The notes under the pieces: model-generated
The model's database searches: none
What the model saw: only the letters and a program-made list of their open reading frames with translations
Told to the model about the DNA's origin: nothing
In this document: positions 52,288 to 61,956 of the stretch, piece by piece
Position numbering within the stretch: position 1 is the stretch's first letter
Layout: every line of letters starts with the position of its first letter
Source of the DNA: an uncultured Pseudovibrio sp.
GTDB taxonomy: Bacteria > Pseudomonadota > Alphaproteobacteria > Rhizobiales > Stappiaceae
Direction: 5' to 3'
Length of the DNA: 64,000 nt
NCBI GenBank assembly: GCA_947496145.1
Contig: CANMBS010000007.1
Coordinates: 62,001-126,000, forward strand
Program-made: the position numbers and the translations under genes

Positions 52288-53388
52288 TCAGGCGGCATCT
52301 GAATATAGATGAAGCCCTCCGGCTGGCACGCAGATCGTCACTGCATCGCCAACCGCATACCGACATGCATCGTCGATCATGTAGTGCTGCCCGGAACATT
52401 CAATCTCATATCGAAATACTCCCCCTGGATAGCTGAGTTGTGTCACTGTTCCCGCGAAAGCCAGATGACCCGCAGGAACAGCACCATCAGCAACAAGGTG
52501 TGCAGCACTGGAATGAAAGCGGCCCAGAACCTGTCCGGCAGATGTCGCCCGCCAGTTCACCCCCCCATCACCAATCTCATGAGAAACAGGCAGGCTCGCA
52601 GCCTTCACCGCACCTTGTTCTATAAGTTCAACAGATCCGTTCGCACGAGATACATGAACGGCAATTTCATTCTCAGCCCCCATAAAGGTTGCAACAAAGT
52701 TAGACTTTGGCTGCTCGTACACTTCAAGCGGCGTCCCCACTTGTGCAACATGACCTTCGTTCAGAATGACAATACGATCAGCCATCACCATGGCTTCTTC
52801 TCTGTCGTGAGTTACATGAACCGCAGTAAGTCCCATGCGCTGCTGAAGAAATCGAATTTCATGACGCATTAAAAGACGAATACGAGCATCAAGGTTTGAA
52901 AGTGGTTCATCGAGCAGCAAGATCGGAGAGTCCACCGCAAGTGCCCGACCAAGCGCAACACGCTGACGCTGACCGCCAGAAAGGTTCGGAACCTTACGCT
53001 CTGCAAAATCTGAAAGGCCCAACAGAGCCAGCATCTCATCAACCTTGGCCTTAATCTGCCCTTTGCCAACTCCACGCAATTTAAGGCCATAGCCAACATT
53101 CTGGCGCACAGTCATATGTGGCCAGAGCGCATAACTCTGAAACACCATTGCCATGTTACGCTGCTCAGGTGGTAACTGAGCGACATCACGGCCAGCAACT
53201 TTAATCGCTCCTGACATAGGCTTGATGAAGCCGGAAAGGCTCTTGAGCAATGTTGTCTTCCCGCAACCGGAAGCTCCGAGCAGGGCGACAAACTCAGAAG
53301 GATTAATCTCCAGATCAATCTCATGAAGGACCTTGGCTTTATTATAGCCAACGCAGAGTTTTTCGATTTCAATTCCCACGCCAACCAT
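52288..53388 (-). CDS. ABC transporter ATP-binding protein (PotA/UgpC-like)
   Basis: A 366-residue ATPase. Walker A is LLGASGCGKTTLL, signature NLSGGQRQRVALGRALAVDS, Walker B ILLLDEPLSNLDA, switch VHVTHDREEAMVMADR. The C-terminal 120 residues form a TOBE-type regulatory domain (ATSAGQVLGRFHSSAAHLVA). First gene of the LacI-controlled operon. Confidence 0.94.
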   Translation of the reverse strand: MVGVGIEIEKLCVGYNKAKVLHEIDLEINPSEFVALLGASGCGKTTLLKSLSGFIKPMSGAIKVAGRDVAQLPPEQRNMAMVFQSYALWPHMTVRQNVGYGLKLRGVGKGQIKAKVDEMLALLGLSDFAERKVPNLSGGQRQRVALGRALAVDSPILLLDEPLSNLDARIRLLMRHEIRFLQQRMGLTAVHVTHDREEAMVMADRIVILNEGHVAQVGTPLEVYEQPKSNFVATFMGAENEIAVHVSRANGSVELIEQGAVKAASLPVSHEIGDGGVNWRATSAGQVLGRFHSSAAHLVADGAVPAGHLAFAGTVTQLSYPGGVFRYEIECSGQHYMIDDACRYAVGDAVTICVPAGGLHLYSDAA

Positions 53389-53438
53389 GCTGACTTTTTG
53401 CCCCTTTCAGCCTCCAAAACCTTGTGCTAAAGATTTTG

Positions 53439-53450
53439 GCAATCGATTGC
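53439..53450. promoter_or_regulatory. LacI-family operator GCAATCGATTGC
   Basis: A perfect 12-bp palindrome with central CG, the hallmark of LacI/GalR operators, in the 130-bp spacer between the divergent ATPase and LacI genes. Confidence 0.7.
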
Positions 53451-53518
53451 AGTCACGTGATACTACGTAGGTTTTGTGAAATTTAGAAGACGAATTTGAA
53501 CATAGACGAGAAAAAATA

Positions 53519-54508
53519 TTGAAGCGACTTACAGGAAAAGATGTGGCCCGAGCAGCGGGCGTGTCTGTGTCAGCAGTCTCTCGCGCATTTACCGACGAGA
53601 ACCGTTTAAACAAGAAAACCCGCGACCATATCTTAAAAATCGCAGGAGAGTTGGGTTACCGGCCCAACGCCCTTGCCAGATCACTAATTAGACAGGAATC
53701 TGATCTAGTTGCCGTTGTTTCCGGCAATACTGACGGGATGTATGACAAGTACTTTTTCGAAACCCTTTCCGCAGAATTACAAAAGTGCGGCAAATGGGCT
53801 TTGCAAGTCCGATCAGAGCACGAGGAGAACGTTGCGGCCACGCTCGGAAAAGCCCTTATGTATCCCGTTCAGGCCGCAATTGTACGCGCAGGCACTGTGG
53901 ATAAGCAGGTTATTGAGTACAGCAAAAATGTACATGTACCCCTCATTTATACAGGCTTAGGACCTGATGTAGAAGGTGCTGACTGTGTTTGGCTCAACTA
54001 CGCAGGTGGGGCGAAACTCGCCACCAAACGGTTAATTCAGCGCGGTTGTAGGCGCATTGCATATCTTGGTGGCATTGATGGCATCACCGCAGAAGTCGGT
54101 CGTCGGGAAGGATACCTTCAGGCATTGAACATGGCCGGTCTGGAGCCACATAGCATCACAGACACCCGGTTTGATTTTGAAGGTGGCATGCAAGCCACAC
54201 TTAACTTACTGCAAAACGATAACCCACCTGACGGTCTGTATTGTGTGTCGGATGCAACGGCTCTTGGCGCGTTAAATGCAGCAAAATCAATTTTACACTT
54301 GCGCGTCCCAGAAGATGTTGCCGTCGTCGGTTCAGACAATATGCCAATGGCCTCATGGCCCTGCTTTGATCTGACTGCGGTAACCAATCCAATTGATGAA
54401 ATTGTCCAAAATCTGATGGAAACTCTCGAAGCACGCCTTGCAGATCCTCATCAGCAAGAAATGTCTGTTCTGGTTGAGCCAACATTGGTCATTCGCGGCA
54501 GTGCATAA
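53519..54508 (+). CDS. LacI-family transcriptional regulator
   Basis: A 329-residue repressor. The HTH and hinge are at the N-terminus (TGKDVARAAGVSVSAVSRAF, ILKIAGELGYRPNALARSLI), followed by a sugar-binding-like core (YTGLGPDVEGADCVWLNYAG, VAVVGSDNMPMASWPCFDLT). The start is TTG at 53519; no in-frame ATG exists nearby. It is divergent from the ABC importer and probably represses it at the GCAATCGATTGC site. The ligand is unknown. Confidence 0.92.
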   Translation: MKRLTGKDVARAAGVSVSAVSRAFTDENRLNKKTRDHILKIAGELGYRPNALARSLIRQESDLVAVVSGNTDGMYDKYFFETLSAELQKCGKWALQVRSEHEENVAATLGKALMYPVQAAIVRAGTVDKQVIEYSKNVHVPLIYTGLGPDVEGADCVWLNYAGGAKLATKRLIQRGCRRIAYLGGIDGITAEVGRREGYLQALNMAGLEPHSITDTRFDFEGGMQATLNLLQNDNPPDGLYCVSDATALGALNAAKSILHLRVPEDVAVVGSDNMPMASWPCFDLTAVTNPIDEIVQNLMETLEARLADPHQQEMSVLVEPTLVIRGSA

Positions 54509-54525
54509 TGGTTCTTACACTTAAG

Positions 54526-54554
54526 GTATGATTGAGCGTTGTTCTCAATCATAC
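54526..54554 (+). terminator. Perfect 11-bp hairpin after lacI
   Basis: GTATGATTGAG, 7-base loop, CTCAATCATAC, starting 17 bp after the LacI stop. No T-tract, so efficiency is uncertain. Confidence 0.55.
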
Positions 54555-55052
54555 AAGTCGTTGAAAAAAATAGAAAAATCAGATCACATGTTCACAGTCA
54601 AAAATAGCTGCAACAATTGTCAGAGCATAACAATGCATGCGCTCCACAGGATTGAACTATGTTTTAAGTATAAATTTATTTATGTGCCTTTCACTTAAAG
54701 TTTACAGCTAAATATCTCCCCTCTTTCTATCTGGTGTGCTGCATCAATCATCCAGAGACTTCGCCACTCCAAACATTACCAATATGTAAGGATACTCCTT
54801 AAATTAAAGTATTTACCTTAAAAAATACCATTAAATCAATATTTATACTTCATCTTCAAAATAAAATTAAATTTTTATATATATATTCTAATAATTTCTA
54901 CGCACATATCCAGCATTTTAACATTTTTACTCGACAAACTTCACGATATTAATATATTGTTTACCATATAAGATTGCAAAGAATACAGCCTACCTTGAAG
55001 ATAGACTGTCGGGACATGCAACAAAGAGAAGCTATCTATTGCAGGGGGTGAG
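54555..55052. other. AT-rich spacer upstream of rpfF
   Basis: About 500 bp, visibly far more AT-rich than the genes on either side, with long A/T stretches around 54820-54960. It contains no credible gene. It must hold the rpfF promoter, but I cannot choose one with confidence. Confidence 0.5.
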
Positions 55053-56033
55053 ATGACTGATCTGATGGAGCCTAAAACCAACTTTCCTTCTATAAATGGT
55101 GTACTGACACCATCCTTAAATCAACATCATCACTCAGGTACTGACATCACCAGTGTTTCAATCACTCAGCAATTTGCATCTACTCAGTTAAATTTTGTTG
55201 ATTTGGAGTTTGACGAAAGCACCAAGTCTCTTTGGCTTTACATGAAAAGCGACGGGCGTCCTTGTTTTTCACCTGAACTTCTGGACGAGTTGGCGCAGTC
55301 GCAGGCAGTAATGAAACGTCTGTTTGAGACTTACCAACCCGCAGATACTTGCCCTATTCGCTTCAAAGTCGTGGCATCACGCATTCCCGGTGTCTACAAC
55401 CTTGGTGGCGATTTAAACCTGTTCATTCAACTGATCCGCGAAGGCAATCGTGATAAACTGCATGCATATGCTGTCGCCTGTATCGATGTGGTCTATCGCA
55501 ACGCTGTCTCATCTCACCTGCCAATCATCACCATAGGCATGGTTCAGGGCGATGCGCTCGGTGGAGGGTTCGAAACTGCGCTCTCATGTGATGTTATTAT
55601 AGCAGAACGGCAAGCCAAATTCGGGTTGCCTGAAGTCTTGTTCAATCTCTTCCCCGGCATGGGCGCTTACAGCTTCCTCTCTCGCATGGTAGAAGGACGC
55701 GTCGCTGAAAAGATGCTCATGAGCGGACGCCTGTACACCGCAGAGGAACTCCATGAAATGGGCATTGTGCATGAGGTTGTCGAAGAAGGCGAAGGCCCCC
55801 GCGCCGTTCAGCAATACATAATCAAGAATGCGCGTAAACATATCGCTCATTCTGCAATTTATCGAGCTGGCCGCACAGTTCAGCCCGTAACTTATCAGGA
55901 GCTGATTGATGTTGTAGAAATTTGGGTAGATGCAGCACTTTCTCTGACGGATCAGGACCTGAAGAAAATGGAGAGGCTGACCAAGGCGCAGGATCGTCTT
56001 GGTGCCCCGGCAGTCCGAAAACAGGCATTTTAA
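55053..56033 (+). CDS. rpfF: DSF synthase RpfF-like (crotonase family)
   Basis: A 326-residue crotonase-fold enzyme. RpfF makes cis-2-unsaturated fatty acids (DSF, BDSF) from acyl-ACP by hydrolysing and dehydrating 3-hydroxyacyl-ACP. Both catalytic glutamates of RpfF are conserved and spaced by 20 residues as in Xanthomonas (E141/E161): E174 in GGGFETALSCDVIIAE and E194 in KFGLPEVLFNLFPGMGAYSF. Other RpfF traits are RVAEKMLMSGRLYTAEELHE and an oxyanion region around VQGDALGGG. The N-terminal 45 residues are longer than in Xcc RpfF (289). The start at 55053 has GGGGGTGAG upstream. It converges with the rpfC-like gene 29 bp away, the arrangement of the Xanthomonas rpf cluster. Ordinary enoyl-CoA hydratases lack this C-terminal pattern. 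Confidence 0.85.
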   Translation: MTDLMEPKTNFPSINGVLTPSLNQHHHSGTDITSVSITQQFASTQLNFVDLEFDESTKSLWLYMKSDGRPCFSPELLDELAQSQAVMKRLFETYQPADTCPIRFKVVASRIPGVYNLGGDLNLFIQLIREGNRDKLHAYAVACIDVVYRNAVSSHLPIITIGMVQGDALGGGFETALSCDVIIAERQAKFGLPEVLFNLFPGMGAYSFLSRMVEGRVAEKMLMSGRLYTAEELHEMGIVHEVVEEGEGPRAVQQYIIKNARKHIAHSAIYRAGRTVQPVTYQELIDVVEIWVDAALSLTDQDLKKMERLTKAQDRLGAPAVRKQAF

Positions 56034-56034
56034 A

Positions 56035-56057
56035 CCTGAAGTGACTTTCTATTCAGG
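56035..56057. terminator. Short bidirectional hairpin between rpfF and rpfC
   Basis: CCTGAA (56035-56040) and TTCAGG (56052-56057) with an 11-base loop, placed in the 29-bp gap between two converging genes. Short stem and no long T-tract. Confidence 0.45.
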
Positions 56058-56062
56058 CTCTC

Positions 56063-58675
56063 CTAGGAGAAATCAAACGTGTTCAGGCGGCTGACAGAAC
56101 CATGTCCATCCTGTGACTTGAGCTCTTGCAGGTACTTACTTAGACTCTCATGATCCCTCTTCAAAGTCACGGCAAGCTTGCGCATAAGGCCATCACCTTG
56201 AAGCTCCAGCAGATGCACAGGAATGTTTTCTAACTCACTCCCCAATCCCACGATGTCAGCTGCCCCAAGATTCACGGCAGCTGAACGAAGAGCATGCGCA
56301 GCTGCACGAAGAGCATCATGATCATTGCCATCAAATGCAATCTTCAAATCCCGATGCAGCTGCATTGTGTCCTTCAGATAGTCCTGAATGACTCCAATCA
56401 CAAACTCCGCCCCCCCCAGGCTCTGCAATTGATTGAGAGCTGGGTAGTCAATATTCTGCGAAGAGGCAGCTACAAATCGCGGGTGTGCCGCAATTGATGC
56501 GACTTGACTTTCAGCGATTTGTCGATGCTTGATATTCTCATAAGTCCCGCTCTCGGCAATTACATCATCAATCAGCTCAAGCAGTTTTTGCGGCTCGATC
56601 GGCTTCGTCGTGCAAGCATCCGCTCCAGCTTCTTGCACATTCCGCGCAGCAGTCCGTGTCGCATCAGCTGTCAGCGCGATAATAGGAAGCCGCTCCTGCC
56701 CCAACTCGGTAATCCGGTGCAACTTAATAGTTTCAACCCCATTAAGAACGGGCATATTGAGGTCCATAATCGCCAGATCAAAAGAGCTTTCCTCCAGCGC
56801 ATCCAGAGCCTGCTCACCATCCCCTACAAGGGTACAGGTATGCCCGCCTTTCTCAAGAACCTTCTCAATAACCCGTTGGTTTGTTTTGTTGTCTTCAGCA
56901 ACGAGAATATTCAGGCCAATATAGCGGCTATAGTAGGCTTGCAGCTCATCCTTCAGCACCACACCACTATGTGCATTTTCAGCCCCAGCAGCACGCAAGG
57001 CACCCGTCACAGTTTGAGTGGAGAGCGGAAGGCACACTGAAGATACAATATTGGGAAGGAAAGCATCATCACATTCCTTGTCACGGTTGGCCGAATATAC
57101 CGGAATGAGAGCGACACGATGATGCTGACCAACTGATTTGAGTGCAAAATACAAGCTGTCGGAGGTCGTATCTAATACATCCTCCCCTACAAACAAAACG
57201 AGCTTACCATTATCACCACCCTGCATTTGCTGAAGTGAACTGAACGCGCTCCCAACTCTCTCAAAACACTTAGGCTCAATCCCAACAGTATGCAGAGAAA
57301 CTTCAAGCAAGTCTCGCAGCTCTTGCTGTTTGGAGACAACAGCAACTGAACCACCTTTCACATCAAGACAACCGCCCTCATCACTAACTGCTCGTCCAAC
57401 GGTCATCTCAATGGTAAACGTACTCCCTTGTCCGGGTTGGCTGGAGACGGACACCTCGCCTCCCATCGCTCGGGCAACTTCACGAACAATAGAAAGACCC
57501 AGACCAGTGCCACCAAACCGGTCCACAATGCTTTCATCAGCCTGCGTAAAACGGTCAAAAATACGCCCTTGCGCCTCCTTTGAAATTCCAATCCCGGTAT
57601 CCTTAATTTCAAACACCAGATCCACCCGGCCTGCAACCACACTTCGGCAATAAGCGCGGATCGACACAGACCCTTCCTCGGTGAATTTGATCGCGTTACC
57701 CGCAACGTTGAGCAGGACTTCATGAATATGGCGCGCATCTCCCACAAGAAAAGGTGGAAGTGAACTGTCCACATACCGCGAAATGATCAGGCCCTTCCCC
57801 TGAGCCTGACCCTGCAAAATCTGCGTAACTTCCCGCAAAATGGAATTCACATCAAAAACTGTCTGATGAACAATCATCCGCCCGCTTTCAATCTGATTAA
57901 AGTCGAGAATACCATTGATCATGGAAAGCAGAGAGTTTCCTGAATATTGAATGGTCTTCGCCATATCACGCTGCTCAGGATCAAGCTTAGTATCCTGTAG
58001 CAAGCCTCCCATACCAATGATAGCATTGAGCGGAGTTCGAAGCTCATGGCTAACAGCCGTTAAAAACTGTGTTTTTGCTCTGCTCGCCGCTTCAGCGGCA
58101 TGTTGCGCAGCCGTCATTGAGCGAATGAGCTTGCTTGCATAAAGCGGCACAACAACAAGGCAACCTAACAGTCCGACGCCAAGTACAAGTTCACTTTGCC
58201 AGTAAGGTGTTGTCAGAACCAATGAAAACCCGGTTACTGAAGCGAGAGTTGCAAGTGTGAGATAGTTCAGGCCAAACCGAAATCCATTCCCGAAAATCAC
58301 CCACAAGTAGATCGGAAACAAAATTGAAAGGTATTCTCCGCCCACAAAAAGACCGGCAGAGATTGCGCCAGTATCCAGAAGCACAGCAAACACACGCCGC
58401 AAAGCGCTGATCGTCGGGGAGTAAAGCAAATGCGCGAATAACGCCATCGACCCGACAACAAATATGGTCATAATCACACTTGTCTGGAAGTTCTCAGAGC
58501 TTCCAAAACTAATATTTGCAGCCAGATACGGTACAATCAGTAAAGTAAACATCAAACGATTGAGGGACATTTCTCCCTCACCACCAGCCAGCTGAACTAC
58601 TCGCTTATAAAGTCGGCTAATGTGGCCTGCCAGCTGTAGGTGCGGACGCACTCTGGTGTCTTCAGTACCGCTCAT
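56063..58675 (-). CDS. rpfC: RpfC-like hybrid sensor histidine kinase (TM-HK-REC-REC-HPt)
   Basis: An 870-residue DSF sensor homologue. The N-terminus has about five transmembrane helices (residues 38-175), including [20 protein letters not shown] close to the RpfC sensor. The DHp histidine is H210 ([19 protein letters not shown]), the N box N327 ([13 protein letters not shown]), and the G boxes are DTGIGI and [11 protein letters not shown] degenerate receiver (about 440-570) lacks the aspartate pattern. The true receiver holds D638 ([13 protein letters not shown]), and HPt H794 lies in [16 protein letters not shown]. It is the second gene of an operon, overlapping the REC-PAS-GGDEF-EAL gene by 4 bp. 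In Xanthomonas RpfC binds DSF, phosphorylates RpfG and restrains RpfF; the same three roles are plausible here. Confidence 0.85.
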   Translation of the reverse strand: MSGTEDTRVRPHLQLAGHISRLYKRVVQLAGGEGEMSLNRLMFTLLIVPYLAANISFGSSENFQTSVIMTIFVVGSMALFAHLLYSPTISALRRVFAVLLDTGAISAGLFVGGEYLSILFPIYLWVIFGNGFRFGLNYLTLATLASVTGFSLVLTTPYWQSELVLGVGLLGCLVVVPLYASKLIRSMTAAQHAAEAASRAKTQFLTAVSHELRTPLNAIIGMGGLLQDTKLDPEQRDMAKTIQYSGNSLLSMINGILDFNQIESGRMIVHQTVFDVNSILREVTQILQGQAQGKGLIISRYVDSSLPPFLVGDARHIHEVLLNVAGNAIKFTEEGSVSIRAYCRSVVAGRVDLVFEIKDTGIGISKEAQGRIFDRFTQADESIVDRFGGTGLGLSIVREVARAMGGEVSVSSQPGQGSTFTIEMTVGRAVSDEGGCLDVKGGSVAVVSKQQELRDLLEVSLHTVGIEPKCFERVGSAFSSLQQMQGGDNGKLVLFVGEDVLDTTSDSLYFALKSVGQHHRVALIPVYSANRDKECDDAFLPNIVSSVCLPLSTQTVTGALRAAGAENAHSGVVLKDELQAYYSRYIGLNILVAEDNKTNQRVIEKVLEKGGHTCTLVGDGEQALDALEESSFDLAIMDLNMPVLNGVETIKLHRITELGQERLPIIALTADATRTAARNVQEAGADACTTKPIEPQKLLELIDDVIAESGTYENIKHRQIAESQVASIAAHPRFVAASSQNIDYPALNQLQSLGGAEFVIGVIQDYLKDTMQLHRDLKIAFDGNDHDALRAAAHALRSAAVNLGAADIVGLGSELENIPVHLLELQGDGLMRKLAVTLKRDHESLSKYLQELKSQDGHGSVSRLNTFDFS

Positions 58676-60858
58676 CGCTCAAACTCTCCCCCGGCAAGAG
58701 CCAGCTGCGGATTACATTTCTCAAAGCTCATTGGCCATTCTTTAAGGAGAACCGCAAACTCATTGGCAGGAACAGGTTTCCCAAACAAATATCCCTGAGC
58801 CATTTCACACCCGGCACCTCGCAGATATTCTGCCTGTTCTGGCGTCTCGACACCCTCAGCAACAATAGAAAGGTCAAGGCTCTTCCCTAGCCCAACAATC
58901 GCCTTAATAATAACCGTGCTGTTTGGGTCGGAAATCATGTCTCGGGTAAAACTTCGATCTATCTTCAAAGCGTCAACCTTGTATCGGCTCAAATAACCCA
59001 GCGATGAATACCCTGTTCCAAAGTCATCAATTGAGATCGCAACACCCATTTCCCGGATCTCTCTCAGGTCACGCACCGTTGCTTCAGATCCATGCAAAAC
59101 AATGTTTTCAGTAATCTCGATCTCAAGTTTATCAGGCGGCAAAGCACAAGATACCAGCGCATCTTTTATAAGTTGTGGAACATTTTGCTTCCTAAATTGA
59201 GTTGGTGAGATATTGATGCCAATACGCGGCGTTTGCAATCCCAGATCCATCCATTCGCGCGCTTGTCGGCAAGCAGAGAAAATCACCCACTCTCCGATGG
59301 GAAGAATAAGTCCAACCTCCTCAGCAGCCCCCAGGAACACGTTAGGAGCAACCACCCCATAGCCCGGGCGGTTCCACCTCAACAGCGCTTCCGCACCAAC
59401 AATCTCATGCGTGCTCAAATCAATCTGAGGCTGATAAAACAGTTCAAGTTGATCCTGTTCAATAGCACTGCGAAGCTCAGCTTCAAGCGCAGCCGTTTCC
59501 TTGACATGCTTGTCCATCTTGGTCGAAAACAAATGGAAGGTATTGCCGCCTTCTGCTTTGGATTGATACATGGCCATGTCAGCGCAGCGCAGCAGTTCTT
59601 CACTGTTATGCCCGTCCTCAGGAAACTTGGTAATCCCAACGCTTGCATTGGTTTGCAGCTCACGCCCGCTAATGTGGAACGGTTCCTCAACAACACTCAC
59701 CACATGCTGCGCAAATCGAAGCGCTTCTTCAGAGCTTTTCAGATCCGTCTGTAAAATCGCAAACTCATCGCCCCCTAACCGCGCTACAAGATCATTCCCG
59801 TCCACACAACGCAGTAGTCGCTCAGCAAGCACTTCAAGCAACCTGTCTCCCGTGCGGTGCCCTAACGCATCATTGATAGATTTAAAGCGATCCAGATCCA
59901 GAAAGTGCAATGCAAAACTACGCCCGCTATTGCGACACTGGAAGATTTCCTCATCAATGCGTTCACCAAGCATAATGCGGTTCGGCAACCCCGTCAGCGC
60001 ATCATGGTGCGCAATATGAAGCAGATGCGCTTCCGCACGCTTACGATCAGAAATATTGGTCGCAGTCGTCACGACATGAGTGGTATTCCCTTCCGCATCA
60101 TGCAGCGGACTTTTCGTCACAATAAAATGGAAAATATCACCCGCATGATTGCGCTGCTCAATTTCATAGGGTGGTAATGCTCTCCCTGTTTTAAACACCT
60201 TACGATCCAAACGAAGATTTCGTTCACGGGAGAAGTTGTCGAACGCTCCGTAGGTTTCCTTACCCACCAGATCAGCACTTGTGGAGTTCACAAATTCTGC
60301 CCATGCAGCGTTGGAGAACGCGCAAAACCCCTCCCGCGTGCTTGTAGTGATCAAATCAGGAACGCTATCAATAACCTGAGCCAACTGCTCACGAGAATCC
60401 CGCAAGGCTTCCTTGCTCAGTTTTTCAACATGCACCAGCTCCTGTTCAAGAAAGCGGGCATGGCGCTTAACTGCATTTTGCTCTTCCCTCAAAGCAAGCA
60501 AGTTTCGTGCGCGGCTGACAAACTCGTTGTGATCCACCGGGCTTTGCAAAAAGTCGGTTGCACCAGCTTCCAGAGCGCGAATGCGGAAAGAACGGTCTGT
60601 GAAAACCGTGATCACAACAATTGGCACATCACTGCAATGTTTAAGCGCACGGACTTCTCGCGTAAGATCAGCGCCGTCCATCTCAGGCATACTGTAATCG
60701 GTAATTATCAGATCAGGAGCAGCACTCTTCATAAATTCAAGTGCTTCAATGGGTGAAGCAAAGCACTCCACCACGACAGATTGGCTTACAGCCAGTGCAA
60801 GCTTTTCAAAAATACTTCTGTTAATTGCTCTGTCATCAACAATTACGATTGTTGTCAT
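58672..60858 (-). CDS. REC-PAS-GGDEF-EAL response regulator in the RpfG position
   Basis: From ATG 60858 ([20 protein letters not shown]) the product has 728 residues. Receiver: D8/D9 and phosphoacceptor D54 ([12 protein letters not shown]). The usual lysine near 106 is replaced by serine (DFLQSPVDH). A short coiled coil (about 125-160) joins it to a PAS domain (160-265). The GGDEF domain has intact GGDEF at 362-366 and [14 protein letters not shown]. The inhibitory RxxD motif is absent (D-G-N-D). The EAL domain keeps E490-[27 protein letters not shown] and AEGVETPEQ. Both cyclase and phosphodiesterase look active on paper. It precedes the rpfC-like kinase in an overlapping operon, where xanthomonads have the RpfG HD-GYP phosphodiesterase. 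The 19 in-frame codons upstream of 60858 are not supported. Confidence 0.9.
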   Translation of the reverse strand: MTTIVIVDDRAINRSIFEKLALAVSQSVVVECFASPIEALEFMKSAAPDLIITDYSMPEMDGADLTREVRALKHCSDVPIVVITVFTDRSFRIRALEAGATDFLQSPVDHNEFVSRARNLLALREEQNAVKRHARFLEQELVHVEKLSKEALRDSREQLAQVIDSVPDLITTSTREGFCAFSNAAWAEFVNSTSADLVGKETYGAFDNFSRERNLRLDRKVFKTGRALPPYEIEQRNHAGDIFHFIVTKSPLHDAEGNTTHVVTTATNISDRKRAEAHLLHIAHHDALTGLPNRIMLGERIDEEIFQCRNSGRSFALHFLDLDRFKSINDALGHRTGDRLLEVLAERLLRCVDGNDLVARLGGDEFAILQTDLKSSEEALRFAQHVVSVVEEPFHISGRELQTNASVGITKFPEDGHNSEELLRCADMAMYQSKAEGGNTFHLFSTKMDKHVKETAALEAELRSAIEQDQLELFYQPQIDLSTHEIVGAEALLRWNRPGYGVVAPNVFLGAAEEVGLILPIGEWVIFSACRQAREWMDLGLQTPRIGINISPTQFRKQNVPQLIKDALVSCALPPDKLEIEITENIVLHGSEATVRDLREIREMGVAISIDDFGTGYSSLGYLSRYKVDALKIDRSFTRDMISDPNSTVIIKAIVGLGKSLDLSIVAEGVETPEQAEYLRGAGCEMAQGYLFGKPVPANEFAVLLKEWPMSFEKCNPQLALAGGEFER

Positions 60859-61528
60859 GCAGCTACCACCAAGAGCCAAGCCACCATGGGCCAAGTCCCC
60901 GCAGCAGCTATACAATTTCTCCCCATCACCTTCATCGATTAAGGAGACAGTATTAAGAAAAGCCGAATGATCTGCGCCAAATGCCTAGTAATTTACAATA
61001 TTACACACTCGAAAACAGTCAATTTTGCCGAGTGATAAAGGGCTATACGATCAGACTGCCAACCTCATTTATCGAAATAAAACTAACGCTTACGGTAGGT
61101 TGTAGAACCCTGCGTTAAACACACAGGGGTATATGGCAGCACAATTTCCCCTAGGACTACTACATATAATTTTCTTTTCAACAGCCCTAATAATTGTGAA
61201 TAGAATTTGAAACAAAGCCGCAAAAGAACCCATAAAATACTATGAATCGCAATAACAATGCAACATCTCTGGCAACTTAACCTAAGGAAAGAACCACTAC
61301 ACTACAAACCAATACAACAGCCTTACATACATCTAAAAACTCATAAGCCCTTCACAGGAAGCCACAATAAGTCAATTCTTAGAGTTTATCTTCATGTAAA
61401 CTTTCACAGTCTTCGAACGAGATCAGGAGTGGTGCAAGACATTCACCTCACACCTGCTCCTGGTCTATTGGCATACTTTCTACGTCAGCTGTGACTCAAC
61501 TAAAAAAAGCAACATAAAATCTATACAA
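60859..61528. other. AT-rich spacer upstream of the rpf operon, one hairpin
   Basis: About 670 bp with no credible gene. It must carry the promoter of the REC-PAS-GGDEF-EAL gene. A hairpin lies at 61424-61462: CAGGAG-T-GGTG and CACC-TG-CTCCTG. This could be a terminator or structured RNA; it follows the minus-strand gene at 61529 by about 65 bp. Confidence 0.45.
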
Positions 61529-61900
61529 CTAGTTTTGAAGCAGCTTTTGCGTACTTATCGCACACCAGCCGTCATGGTCACTCAGAGCAGTCTGACAAGC
61601 AGCTTCACTCTCAACTTCACGTACAACCAGTTTTCCATCCACAAGCCTGTGTAGATGCATATAACGCTCGCGCACATCTCCTTCATCTTCAGCTCCCGGA
61701 TGTTTAAATTCAGAAAGCTTTGCCACAGACTGGTGGCAACCTGCATGATGAATTTTGAAACGTGGCTCTGTCAGAATTTGCTTAAGAGCAACAATACCTT
61801 GCTGACACTCTTCAATGCTGTCTTTTTCAACATACGATGCCCCGACCTCACCACTGGGGCCAGTTGAACTAAGCAGAAACATGAGAATTACGGTTTTCAT
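61529..61900 (-). CDS. Small cysteine-containing protein, probably exported
   Basis: A 123-residue protein with a short hydrophobic N-terminus (MKTVILMFLLSSTG) and four cysteines (SIEECQQGI, HAGCHQS, EAACQTAL, DGWCAIS). They could form two disulphides if exported. I do not recognise the family. It lies 56 bp downstream of the TonB-dependent receptor gene on the same strand, so co-expression is likely. The hydrophobic stretch is short for a signal peptide, so location is uncertain. Confidence 0.6.
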   Translation of the reverse strand: MKTVILMFLLSSTGPSGEVGASYVEKDSIEECQQGIVALKQILTEPRFKIHHAGCHQSVAKLSEFKHPGAEDEGDVRERYMHLHRLVDGKLVVREVESEAACQTALSDHDGWCAISTQKLLQN

Positions 61901-61956
61901 CGGATTATCCTCTGGCTGGAGGAAAGCCTCGTACCTAACAGTACGAGGCTTTTGGA

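Noticed and set aside
58672-60915. Longer start for the REC-PAS-GGDEF-EAL protein at 60915
   Set aside because: The receiver fold starts at MTTIVIVDD (60858); the 19 extra codons resemble no known sequence.
61381-61470. Possible riboswitch near the TonB receptor genes (GCTCCTGG-type stem)
   Set aside because: It lies downstream of the leftward genes, not in a 5' leader, and no B12-box or other riboswitch core is visible.
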